This document shows positions 7,600 through 15,003 of a stretch of DNA of 64,000 nt, one piece after another. Location: the NCBI GenBank assembly GCA_018267915.1, contig JAFDXN010000034.1, forward strand, positions 1 through 64,000, written 5' to 3'. Source of the stretch: Bacteroidota bacterium. GTDB lineage: Bacteria; Bacteroidota; Bacteroidia; Chitinophagales; Chitinophagaceae. The notes beneath the pieces were generated by a model, which was not told the DNA's origin, did not search any database, and saw only the letters and a list, made by a program, of their open reading frames with translations. Each line of letters starts with the position of its first letter. Positions within the stretch are counted from its first letter, which is position 1. A program made the position numbers and the translations under genes.

Positions 7600-9081
7600 A
7601 TGGCTAACCAAAACAACATGAATTTCGTAGAAAACATGATCGACGCACAGAAACAGGCAATGGACACTGTGGCTGAGAACACCAAGAAATTCGCTAACGG
7701 TAACACTATGGTAAAGGATACCGTGGAGAAAGGCAGCGAATGGTATAAGAACTGGTTGGACAATCAAAAGACCTTTTTTGCAAAAGGTGCGAATAAGGCA
7801 AACGAAATGAACGAAAATGCACAGGAGAGCGCTTCTAAAATGAACGAATTTTACCAGAACTGGTTTAACACACAGATGAACTGGGCCAAGCAGATGTGGG
7901 AGATGAATATGAACTGGGCAAAAAATGCGCAGGCCAACACCGCTAATGATCCTATGGCTGCGTGGAACAATATGACCAATAACTGGAGCTCATGGATGAA
8001 CAACATGACTGCGCAAAACAACTGGATGAACCAATATAACACATGGATGAACCAGGCGCAGCAGATGAACCCATTCAACATGGAAGCATGGAAGAAGACT
8101 TCCGATAACTGGACAAGCATCTTCAACCAGTATTACGAAATGCTGAACAGCAACTTTGCAGACTGGCAGAAAAATATGCAGAACGGTACTGTGCAGGACG
8201 CCTACCGCAATATGGTGAATGTGAACGAAGGTTTCACAAAATTCTACCAGATGTGGGCACCAATGTGGAAGTCGATCCAAGAGAAGACTTTCAACATGGA
8301 TATGTACAAGCAGTTCATCAATCCTGAAATGTACAAGAACCTGATGGACCAGTTCTTCGGCTTTATGCCTGAGGGCAGCCGCCAGTACATGCAGAACATG
8401 GGTAACATGATGCAGGAAGGCATGAAGCAGATGGGCGGTATGAGCATGAATAACTACCAGCAGATGCGCGGCATGATGAACAACATGATGCCTTTTAGCA
8501 GCAACGAAATGTTCGGTAGCATGCTGAATGGCTACAATACATGGTATAACATGATGAACAACGCCTTTGCACCGCTGACAAAGATGATGACACCAAACCA
8601 GCAGACAAAAACGCTGAATGAGTGGAACGACATCTCGAACCGCATCATGGTGTATAACATCAAGAACGCTGAGCTGCAGTATATGATCTATGCGCAGGGC
8701 TCGAAAGTAATGGACCAACTGGCTGAAAACATCCTGGGCAAAATACAGAACGGCACAGATGTGAACAGCATGATGGCGCTGTACCAGGAGTGGCTGAACA
8801 TCAGCGACAAGGTATTCGTATCGCTCTTCGAAACTGATGAGTACAGCAAGCTGATGGCGGAAGTGAGCTCGCTGCAACTAAAACTGCGCAAGGACATCGA
8901 AGACCAGATGGAGAAATATATGGTAGGCATACCTGTAGCTACACGCAGCGAAATGGATGAGCTGTACAAGACCATCTATGAACTGAAAAAGCAAGTGCGC
9001 CAACTGGAAAAGATGCTGGAAATAGACAGCGTGCAGGAAGCGGAAGAAAAGCTGGCCAGTAAGAAAACGAAGAAAGCTTAA
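7600..9081 (+). CDS. PhaE-like subunit of class III PHA synthase with phasin-like Met/Asn/Trp-rich N-terminus
   Basis: 493 aa. The last 120 residues match the PhaE family: a VSLFETDEYSKLMAE block, then a coiled coil starting at PVATRSEMDELYKTIYELKK and running to the end, ending in a Lys/Ala-rich tail. PhaE is the non-catalytic activator that pairs with PhaC in class III synthases. The first 370 residues are highly unusual: by hand count about 58 Met (12%), about 19 Trp and very many Asn/Gln, with repeated NWMNQ, MNNM and QNWF-like blocks, consistent with an amphipathic phasin-type surface layer. PhaE proteins are usually near 360 aa, so this one is extended. Cytoplasmic, probably on PHA granules. 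Its PhaC is 26 kb away on the other strand. A true phasin without PhaE function is the alternative. Confidence 0.78.
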   Translation: MANQNNMNFVENMIDAQKQAMDTVAENTKKFANGNTMVKDTVEKGSEWYKNWLDNQKTFFAKGANKANEMNENAQESASKMNEFYQNWFNTQMNWAKQMWEMNMNWAKNAQANTANDPMAAWNNMTNNWSSWMNNMTAQNNWMNQYNTWMNQAQQMNPFNMEAWKKTSDNWTSIFNQYYEMLNSNFADWQKNMQNGTVQDAYRNMVNVNEGFTKFYQMWAPMWKSIQEKTFNMDMYKQFINPEMYKNLMDQFFGFMPEGSRQYMQNMGNMMQEGMKQMGGMSMNNYQQMRGMMNNMMPFSSNEMFGSMLNGYNTWYNMMNNAFAPLTKMMTPNQQTKTLNEWNDISNRIMVYNIKNAELQYMIYAQGSKVMDQLAENILGKIQNGTDVNSMMALYQEWLNISDKVFVSLFETDEYSKLMAEVSSLQLKLRKDIEDQMEKYMVGIPVATRSEMDELYKTIYELKKQVRQLEKMLEIDSVQEAEEKLASKKTKKA

Positions 9082-9105
9082 TTTTTTATTGACAATAGAA
9101 TGGTT

Positions 9106-9131
9106 AATGTCCTGCCTTCCGGCGGGACATT
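9106..9131. terminator. bidirectional terminator between PhaE-like gene and prmC
   Basis: AATGTCCTGCC (9106-9116) and GGCGGGACATT (9121-9131) form an 11-bp stem with one G-T pair and a TTCC loop, followed by TTATTTC on the plus strand. Confidence 0.75.
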
Positions 9132-9983
9132 TTATTTCTGTGCTTTCAGCATCCGCCAATTGCCATGCATGTCTTTTTTCAAGATAACATTTTTGTACCC
9201 GGCATCATTGAATACAGTCTCGGTACGCAGGTACAGATCGCGGTGTAATTCGCAATAAATACTGCCACCTTCATTCAAATGTGTTTTGCCGAATTCAGCA
9301 ATCGCTTTGTAAAATATGAGGACATCCTCGTTAGGCACGAAGAGGGCTGTTGCCGGCTCATAGTGGCGCACATTTGGCGCTAGTTGGTCTTTCTCACTGA
9401 GCGGTATGTAAGGGGGATTTGAAACGATGATGTCGAAAGCAGGGAGGTCAACCCATTTGTGTCGGTCGAGGATGTCAAGTTCATAAAACAACACCTTTGC
9501 GTTGAGTGCATGCGCATTTTTGCTGGCTACTTTTAAGGCTGCATTACTGATGTCGCAGGCGCTTACTTCGGCCTGGGGCAATGATCTGCTCAAGGCAACA
9601 GGAATGCAGCCGCTGCCGGTTCCAATATCCAGAATAGAGACTTTTTTGTCTTTACGGTCTTCAGCGATCCATTGTACCAATTCTTCAGTTTCGGGGCGGG
9701 GGATAAGGACATTTTCGTTAACAGTGTAGGGCTGCCCCATGAACCATGCTATACCGGTGACATATTGCAAGGGTTTTCCTTTCAGCAGGTCCGCCTTCAT
9801 AATGTCGTACGCATGTTGCTCACCGTGGCTGAGGGTCATCTCTTTTTCCAAAAGTCTTCGGGATCTATCCTTACCGGTTAGGTGCAACAACAATTCGTGT
9901 GCTATAGCTGCGGCCTCGTGCGGGTCGTAGAGCGCCTGCAGATCGTTCTTCAGCGAATAAAATGCATCGTTGTAGCTGAGCAT
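9132..9983 (-). CDS. prmC: peptide chain release factor N5-glutamine methyltransferase
   Basis: Methylates the Gln of the GGQ motif of release factors RF1/RF2 using S-adenosylmethionine. Class I methyltransferase with an N-terminal helical domain. SAM motif ILDIGTGSGCIPVALS and the catalytic NPPYIP motif are intact. The ATG at 9983 (MLSYNDAF) is chosen over an upstream TTG at 10001: a TAGCTTTG box ends 6 nt before the ATG, so the TTG lies upstream of the likely transcription start. The mRNA may be leaderless or nearly so. Divergent from ribD. Confidence 0.95.
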   Translation of the reverse strand: MLSYNDAFYSLKNDLQALYDPHEAAAIAHELLLHLTGKDRSRRLLEKEMTLSHGEQHAYDIMKADLLKGKPLQYVTGIAWFMGQPYTVNENVLIPRPETEELVQWIAEDRKDKKVSILDIGTGSGCIPVALSRSLPQAEVSACDISNAALKVASKNAHALNAKVLFYELDILDRHKWVDLPAFDIIVSNPPYIPLSEKDQLAPNVRHYEPATALFVPNEDVLIFYKAIAEFGKTHLNEGGSIYCELHRDLYLRTETVFNDAGYKNVILKKDMHGNWRMLKAQK

Positions 9984-9989
9984 AGGGAA

Positions 9990-9997
9990 CAAAGCTA
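9990..9997 (-). promoter_or_regulatory. -7 box abutting the prmC start
   Basis: Minus-strand TAGCTTTG, then TTCCCT, then ATG. Transcription starting a few bases downstream of the box would begin at or next to the start codon. Confidence 0.5.
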
Positions 9998-10033
9998 ACA
10001 AATATCAATGGCAGGGCTTAATTTACAGGCTGA

Positions 10034-11104
10034 ATGCAGGATGTGGCATATATAAAGCGTTGTATAGAACTCGCGGAGCTATCGAAGGGCTATACAGCAC
10101 CCAACCCGATGGTGGGCGCTGTGCTGGTGCACGAAGGGAGGGTAATAGGAGAAGGCAGGCACGAGAGATATGGGGAGGCCCATGCTGAAGTGAACTGCCT
10201 GGCCAGCGTAAAAGACGAAGACCGGGAGCTAGTAAGCAAGAGTACCATGTATGTGAACCTGGAGCCCTGTGCACACTATGGTAAGACACCGCCATGTGCG
10301 GTGCGACTTGCAGAAGAAAAAGTGAAGAGGGTAGTGATAGCCAATCAAGACCCATTTGAAAAGGTAGGCGGCAGGGGCATCGATATATTGAAAAGTGCGG
10401 GGGCGGAAGTGGTGACGGGAGTATTGGAAAAAGAAGGCGCATGGCTGAACAGGCGTTTCTTTTGTTTTCACACGAAACAGCGACCCTACATAATTCTGAA
10501 ATGGGCTCAAACTGCCAGGGGATTTTTTGCGCCTGCGGACAGGAGCAGTTATAAGATAACGAATAGGCAAAGCCAGCAATTGCTGCACAAATGGCGTACC
10601 GGGGAGGCGGCCATCATGGTGGGCTACCAGACGGCGTTGAGCGACAATCCACAGCTTACTGCGCGGCTTTGGGAAGGGAAACAACCACTACGTATAGTTC
10701 TCGACCGTAAGCTGCAATTGCCTGTCGGCCATCATCTCTTCGACGGCACAGCAGAGACCTGGGTAGTGAATGAACAGAAAGATGGAGAAGGGATCAATAG
10801 CAAGCTATTGCAGCTGTCATTTGACAATCGATTGCTGCCGCAACTAATGAATGAACTATATGAAGCAGACAAACTGTCGCTAATAGTGGAAGGCGGCGCT
10901 CAATTGCTTGGCAGTTTCATTGACCAGGGACTTTGGGATGAGGCCCGTGTGTTTACCGGGCATGACAACCTGGAGGAAGGGGTAAGAGCGCCAGCATTGC
11001 AAAATGAACGCGTCGCTTTTGAGACGAATATCGGAGGTGATCAATTGCGCGTGTACACTAACAGAAATAACCCATTCAGTTACCCCGGAAATATGGAATT
11101 GTAA
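10034..11104 (+). CDS. ribD: bifunctional riboflavin biosynthesis deaminase/reductase
   Basis: Second and third steps of riboflavin synthesis from GTP: deaminates the pyrimidine intermediate, then reduces the ribosyl side chain with NADPH. N-terminal deaminase domain has TAPNPMVGAVLV, the zinc-binding HAEVN and PCAHYGKTPPC; the C-terminal half (about 150-356) is the DHFR-like reductase with LKWAQTARGFF and IVEGGAQLLGSF. 356 aa is normal. First gene of a tight four-gene operon (EamA transporter, YigZ-like, queG). Confidence 0.95.
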   Translation: MQDVAYIKRCIELAELSKGYTAPNPMVGAVLVHEGRVIGEGRHERYGEAHAEVNCLASVKDEDRELVSKSTMYVNLEPCAHYGKTPPCAVRLAEEKVKRVVIANQDPFEKVGGRGIDILKSAGAEVVTGVLEKEGAWLNRRFFCFHTKQRPYIILKWAQTARGFFAPADRSSYKITNRQSQQLLHKWRTGEAAIMVGYQTALSDNPQLTARLWEGKQPLRIVLDRKLQLPVGHHLFDGTAETWVVNEQKDGEGINSKLLQLSFDNRLLPQLMNELYEADKLSLIVEGGAQLLGSFIDQGLWDEARVFTGHDNLEEGVRAPALQNERVAFETNIGGDQLRVYTNRNNPFSYPGNMEL

Positions 11105-11107
11105 CCT

Positions 11108-11983
11108 ATGAATTACCTGATACTAACGGTATTACTCACCTCGCTGTTTGTCATCTTTTTTAAGGTGTTCCCCCTATATAAGATCGACTCGCTGCAAGCG
11201 ATCGTTGTCAACTATTGGACCTGCGTGGTGACCGGTTGTTTATTTCTCGGTAAATTCCCTGTAAATGCAGAGGGCTTTCAACAACCATGGTTGCCATGGG
11301 CTATTGGGCTCGGCTTCGGTTTTTTCTCTGTGTTCAATTTGCTGGCGTATTGCACCCGTATTGATGGCATTACGACCGCTACGATCGCCAACAAATTGTC
11401 GCTAGTGATACCAGTGTTGTTCTCACTGTTTCTGTATCACGAAAGTGCCGGTGCAATGAAGATAACAGGAATTGTGCTGGCCTTTCCCGCCGTTTACCTG
11501 ACGTCTAAAGTGACGGGCGAAGCGAATAAGGCTCAGAACCTGTTCTGGCCTACGATATTATTTATCGGCAGCGGCTTGCTAGACACCACGGTGAAATACG
11601 TAGAACAGGCATTCCTTGACACCAGCGAAAAACAGGCAGTGTTCCCCGTGTATGTGTTTGTAGCGGCGGCGGGTGCGGGTGCGCTCACTCTATTGGTATT
11701 GGTGCTTGCAAAAAAGGTCCGATTGCACGCCCGCAATATCATCGCCGGAATATTGCTTGGGATACCAAATTACTTCTCTATTTACTACCTGATCCGGCTC
11801 CTGCATAGTGGCTTTTTGCAGAGCTCGGCGGCGATACCGGTAGCCAACATAGGCATTATGCTTGTGTCGGCGCTGGCGGCCATCGCATTGTTCAAGGAGA
11901 AGTTAACTATTTACCGGGTGGCAGGACTAGTGCTATCCCTGATAGCGATATTATTAATTGTATTTGCTGATCTGCATGGATGA
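11108..11983 (+). CDS. EamA/DMT-family transporter
   Basis: 291 aa integral membrane protein with about ten hydrophobic segments in the two-fold EamA repeat of the drug/metabolite transporter superfamily. Starts 3 bp after ribD and overlaps the next start by 8 bp, so it is translationally coupled in the operon. Substrate not predictable; a flavin or precursor is only a guess from position. Confidence 0.85.
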   Translation: MNYLILTVLLTSLFVIFFKVFPLYKIDSLQAIVVNYWTCVVTGCLFLGKFPVNAEGFQQPWLPWAIGLGFGFFSVFNLLAYCTRIDGITTATIANKLSLVIPVLFSLFLYHESAGAMKITGIVLAFPAVYLTSKVTGEANKAQNLFWPTILFIGSGLLDTTVKYVEQAFLDTSEKQAVFPVYVFVAAAGAGALTLLVLVLAKKVRLHARNIIAGILLGIPNYFSIYYLIRLLHSGFLQSSAAIPVANIGIMLVSALAAIALFKEKLTIYRVAGLVLSLIAILLIVFADLHG

Positions 11984-12584
11984 TCAATTTAAGTATAGGA
12001 CCGTATTTAAGAGCGCGACCGCTGAGTTCAAAGACCGTGGCAGCAAGTTCATAGCTTACGCATACCAAATAGCCACAACGCAGGATGCGAAGGAAAAGCT
12101 GCAAGAGCTAAAAAAGCTGCATCCTAAAGCGGCACATCATTGTTATGCGTACAGGCTGGGCACTGATGGCTTACAGTTCCGGGCTGTGGATGATGGCGAG
12201 CCATCGGGTAGTGCTGGCAAACCGATACTGGGGCAGATAGATAGCGCCGGGCTCACTGACACACTAGTTGTGGTGGTACGTTATTTCGGGGGCACGCTCC
12301 TTGGAGTTCCGGGCCTGATCAACGCTTACAAAACTGCCACCGCAGATGCACTTTTTGAAGCGAAAGTGACCGAGAAATGGATAGAAGACAGGTATGAGGT
12401 CAACTTTGATTACGCGTCGATGGGAGAAGTAAGCTACCTGCTGAAACAGGCAGAGGCTACGATATATGAACAGGATATGCAGTTGTTCTGCAGGATGGTG
12501 GCGGGTATACCGCGCAAACATGCTGATAGTTATGTGCAAAGACTTTCGGAAATTCGCGGTGTAAAAGTGGAGAAGACAGCGTGA
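11976..12584 (+). CDS. YigZ/IMPACT family protein
   Basis: 202 aa from the ATG at 11976. N-terminal IMPACT domain with SKFIAYAYQI, HHCYAYRLG, DDGEPSGSAGKPIL and VVRYFGGTLLGVPGLI, all hallmarks of the UPF0029 family, then a small C-terminal domain. Family members are linked to translation control, but biochemical function in bacteria is unsettled. The start ATGGATGA overlaps the stop of the transporter gene; the stop overlaps the GTG of queG (GTGA). Confidence 0.9.
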   Translation: MDDQFKYRTVFKSATAEFKDRGSKFIAYAYQIATTQDAKEKLQELKKLHPKAAHHCYAYRLGTDGLQFRAVDDGEPSGSAGKPILGQIDSAGLTDTLVVVVRYFGGTLLGVPGLINAYKTATADALFEAKVTEKWIEDRYEVNFDYASMGEVSYLLKQAEATIYEQDMQLFCRMVAGIPRKHADSYVQRLSEIRGVKVEKTA

Positions 12585-13525
12585 CACCGGGGCAGACATA
12601 TGACACCAAAGCAGCGACGAGCCTTGTAAAAGCTGAGGCAATGCGCCTGGGATTTAGTAACTGCGGCATAGCTGATGCTGTATACCTGGACGAGGACGCG
12701 AAGCGGTTGCAACAATGGCTGGACAAAGGCTACCAGGGAGATATGTCCTACATGGAGCGGTATTTTGACCTGAGGACCGACCCGAGAAAACTGGTGCCGG
12801 GTGCGAAATCGGTGATCACACTGCTGCTCAATTATTTTCCTGCACAGAAACAACAGACACATGCCCCCAAGATCGCCAAGTATGCATGGGGCATCGATTA
12901 CCATTATGTGATAAGGGAGAAGCTGAACCAACTCATCGTTTATATTAAAGAGAATATCAGTACAGTTGAGGGCCGTGGATTCGTAGACAGTGCGCCCGTG
13001 CTGGAGCGAAGCTGGGCTGTGCGCAGCGGGCTGGGCTGGATAGGCAAGAACGGCAATCTGATCACTAAACACTCGGGGTCGTTCTTTTTCATAGCAACGT
13101 TGATAACCGATCTCGACCTTGTGGCTGATGCGGCCTTTGTAACAGACCACTGCGGCACCTGTACGCGTTGCATGGATGAATGCCCTACCCAGGCTATAGT
13201 AGCGCCGGGCGAAATCGACGGCAGCAAATGTATTTCTTACCTGACCATTGAGACAAAAGAGGAAGAAATACCCGAGACATTCAAAGACAAGATGGAAGGT
13301 TGGCTATTTGGCTGTGATATATGCCAGGATGTTTGTCCATGGAACAGGTTTTCGAAACCGACCACGGAGGAGGGATTCACACCTTTGCCCGAGGTGCTGA
13401 ATTTGTCATTGCAGCAATGGGAAGAAATGAGCGAAGCTGATTTCAAAAAAATATTCAAAAGCTCACCCATATCGAGGCCAAAGTATAAAGGTATCCAAAG
13501 AAACATAGCGGCATTGAAAAAGTAG
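12581..13525 (+). CDS. queG: epoxyqueuosine reductase
   Basis: Last step of queuosine synthesis: reduces epoxyqueuosine in tRNA to queuosine using cobalamin and two 4Fe-4S clusters. 314 aa. The clusters are visible as CGTCTRCMDECPTQAI and CDICQDVCPWN. The N-terminal block LVPGAKSVITLLLNYFP and the AWGIDYHYVIREKL motif fit QueG. Starts with GTG overlapping the upstream stop by 4 bp; an ATG at 12600 is out of frame. Ends 2 bp before the convergent pcm. Confidence 0.94.
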   Translation: MTPGQTYDTKAATSLVKAEAMRLGFSNCGIADAVYLDEDAKRLQQWLDKGYQGDMSYMERYFDLRTDPRKLVPGAKSVITLLLNYFPAQKQQTHAPKIAKYAWGIDYHYVIREKLNQLIVYIKENISTVEGRGFVDSAPVLERSWAVRSGLGWIGKNGNLITKHSGSFFFIATLITDLDLVADAAFVTDHCGTCTRCMDECPTQAIVAPGEIDGSKCISYLTIETKEEEIPETFKDKMEGWLFGCDICQDVCPWNRFSKPTTEEGFTPLPEVLNLSLQQWEEMSEADFKKIFKSSPISRPKYKGIQRNIAALKK

Positions 13526-13527
13526 TG

Positions 13528-14193
13528 CTATTTGTTTTTCCCTTCGAGCATGGGGACGAACACAAAATCGCCAAGTTCCTCTTCAGTAACATTGCCTTCT
13601 TTATCCTTGCTGATGCGCAGCATTTTCTGACCGTTCTCGTCGCCCACGGGTATGACTGCGATACCGCCCGGTTTGAGCTGTTCGATCAGCTTTGGAGGGA
13701 CATATGGAGCGGCGGCTGTAACGATAACCTTATCAAATGGCGCGAACGACTGTAAGCCGATGTAGCCGTCGCCATAAAAGCGTTTGATGTTGGGATAGTG
13801 CTTGAGGAAGAAGAAATCGCCGACGAAATCGTAGAGGGCTTTTTGCCGTTCGATTGTGTATACCATAGCGCCCAGTTCAGCCAAAACACATGCCTGGTAG
13901 GCGCTCCCGGTGCCTATCTCCAGCACTTTCTCATACTTCTTCACGTCCAATAACTGACTCATGTAAGCGACAGTATATGGCTGCGATATCGTTTGGCCGG
14001 CGTTGATGGGAAATGCGCGGTCTTCGTAAGCAATACGTTCGAAAGCCGGATCAAGGAAAAAATGGCGTGGTATCGCCTCAATTGCCGCAAGCACCCGTTC
14101 ATCGCTGATCCCCTTCTCGCGCAGTGTTTGTACCAGTTGTCTTCTTAGTCCTTTGTGCAGGTAATTATCTTCTCTTGGCTTGCTATGCAGCAT
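13528..14193 (-). CDS. pcm: protein-L-isoaspartate O-methyltransferase
   Basis: Methylates isoaspartyl residues to start repair of aged proteins; cytoplasmic. 221 aa with the SAM motif VLEIGTGSAYQACVLAELG, the AFPINAGQTISQPYTVAYM block specific to PCMT, and GDGYIGLQSFAPFDKVIVTAAA. The ATG at 14193 lies 4 nt after a TACCTTTG -7 box, so the transcript may be leaderless. Confidence 0.95.
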   Translation of the reverse strand: MLHSKPREDNYLHKGLRRQLVQTLREKGISDERVLAAIEAIPRHFFLDPAFERIAYEDRAFPINAGQTISQPYTVAYMSQLLDVKKYEKVLEIGTGSAYQACVLAELGAMVYTIERQKALYDFVGDFFFLKHYPNIKRFYGDGYIGLQSFAPFDKVIVTAAAPYVPPKLIEQLKPGGIAVIPVGDENGQKMLRISKDKEGNVTEEELGDFVFVPMLEGKNK

Positions 14194-14197
14194 TCTG

Positions 14198-14205
14198 CAA
14201 AGGTA
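14198..14205 (-). promoter_or_regulatory. -7 box abutting the pcm start
   Basis: Minus-strand TACCTTTG, then CAGA, then ATG (14193). With the usual few-base distance to the transcription start, the RNA would begin at or just before the start codon. Confidence 0.55.
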
Positions 14206-14232
14206 CGACGGCGGAAGGCGAAATAAAAATTA

Positions 14233-14916
14233 TCAGAAGGGTTTGAAAACTTCTTTCGCGCGCACATGGCGGGATGGTTTGATATTGAAAACCAAGCCCA
14301 TAGACGGGCTGCCATTGGGCAATGCAAGAGGAGCCATATGCAGTGAAATGTCTTTTGACACGTCGAAGTTTTTCAGGTGGGCGAAGACCACAGCGTCCAG
14401 TATCTGTAGGGTGTAGGCAACGCCAGTCACAAGCACCGTGATGTCCAGGTAACGTTTGTAACCATCCTGCAACGTTTTCAGTTGATCGGCACTGTAGAGG
14501 AGTGTGTTTGAGGTTTCGTTGCTGAAATCACCAGTAAGGCGGCCAATATAAGCTTTGCGGTATTCCTGGTATTTATTTTGATTGCTGACAATGAAATAGC
14601 CTGCGGCGCCCATTATGGCATATACCACAGGGATCTTCCAATACTGACGGTTGTACAGTTGTCCTAAACCGGGAAAGATAGCAGAGTAAAGACCCGCGCG
14701 TTTAGGATTGGGTTGAAAGAGTTTAGGCTTCTTCACAGTGTCGTCGTGGGCAAGTTTGGCAGTGTCGCTCAAAGGAGGCGGCAGCGGGCGTACGGCCGCT
14801 TTTGAGCTGTCTATGTGTTGGCTCAGGGTGTCGGCCTGCTGGGCCAGACTTTGCAAACCAGCCGTACAGTACATAGCTGTGAACAGAATAAAAAGATAAA
14901 ATTTGAGGTGCTTCAA
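14233..14916 (-). CDS. DUF5683 membrane protein
   Basis: 227 aa with an N-terminal signal peptide (ends QSLAQ), a Pro-rich linker, then the DUF5683 core: PKRAGLYSAIFPGLGQLYNR and KIPVVYAIMGAAGYFIVSNQ. At least two further hydrophobic segments follow. The family is common in Bacteroidota and its role is unknown. No in-frame ATG precedes the signal peptide; a TAA lies nine bases upstream, so TTG at 14916 is the start, with a TACCTTTG box 18 bp upstream giving a short leader. The only ATG (14874) would cut the signal peptide. Confidence 0.85.
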   Translation of the reverse strand: MKHLKFYLFILFTAMYCTAGLQSLAQQADTLSQHIDSSKAAVRPLPPPLSDTAKLAHDDTVKKPKLFQPNPKRAGLYSAIFPGLGQLYNRQYWKIPVVYAIMGAAGYFIVSNQNKYQEYRKAYIGRLTGDFSNETSNTLLYSADQLKTLQDGYKRYLDITVLVTGVAYTLQILDAVVFAHLKNFDVSKDISLHMAPLALPNGSPSMGLVFNIKPSRHVRAKEVFKPF

Positions 14917-14934
14917 GCAGCAAAATTAATCGTT

Positions 14935-14942
14935 CAAAGGTA
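14935..14942 (-). promoter_or_regulatory. -7 box for DUF5683 gene
   Basis: Minus-strand TACCTTTG located 18 bp before the TTG start at 14916. It supports the TTG start. Confidence 0.5.
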
Positions 14943-14956
14943 ATGCTTTGAAAGTA

Positions 14957-14981
14957 AAAGCCCCGCCTAAAGCGGGGCTTT
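14957..14981 (-). terminator. terminator of the tail-specific protease gene
   Basis: AAAGCCCCGC (14957-14966) and GCGGGGCTTT (14972-14981), loop CTAAA, then TTACTTTC on the minus strand. Perfect 10-bp stem. Confidence 0.85.
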
Positions 14982-15003
14982 ATAGTATTATGCTAATTTA
15001 AGA

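Noticed and set aside
7990..8877. 295-codon minus-strand frame rich in His and Val
   Set aside because: Antisense of the PhaE-like gene; the His richness comes from the Met (ATG) codons read on the other strand.
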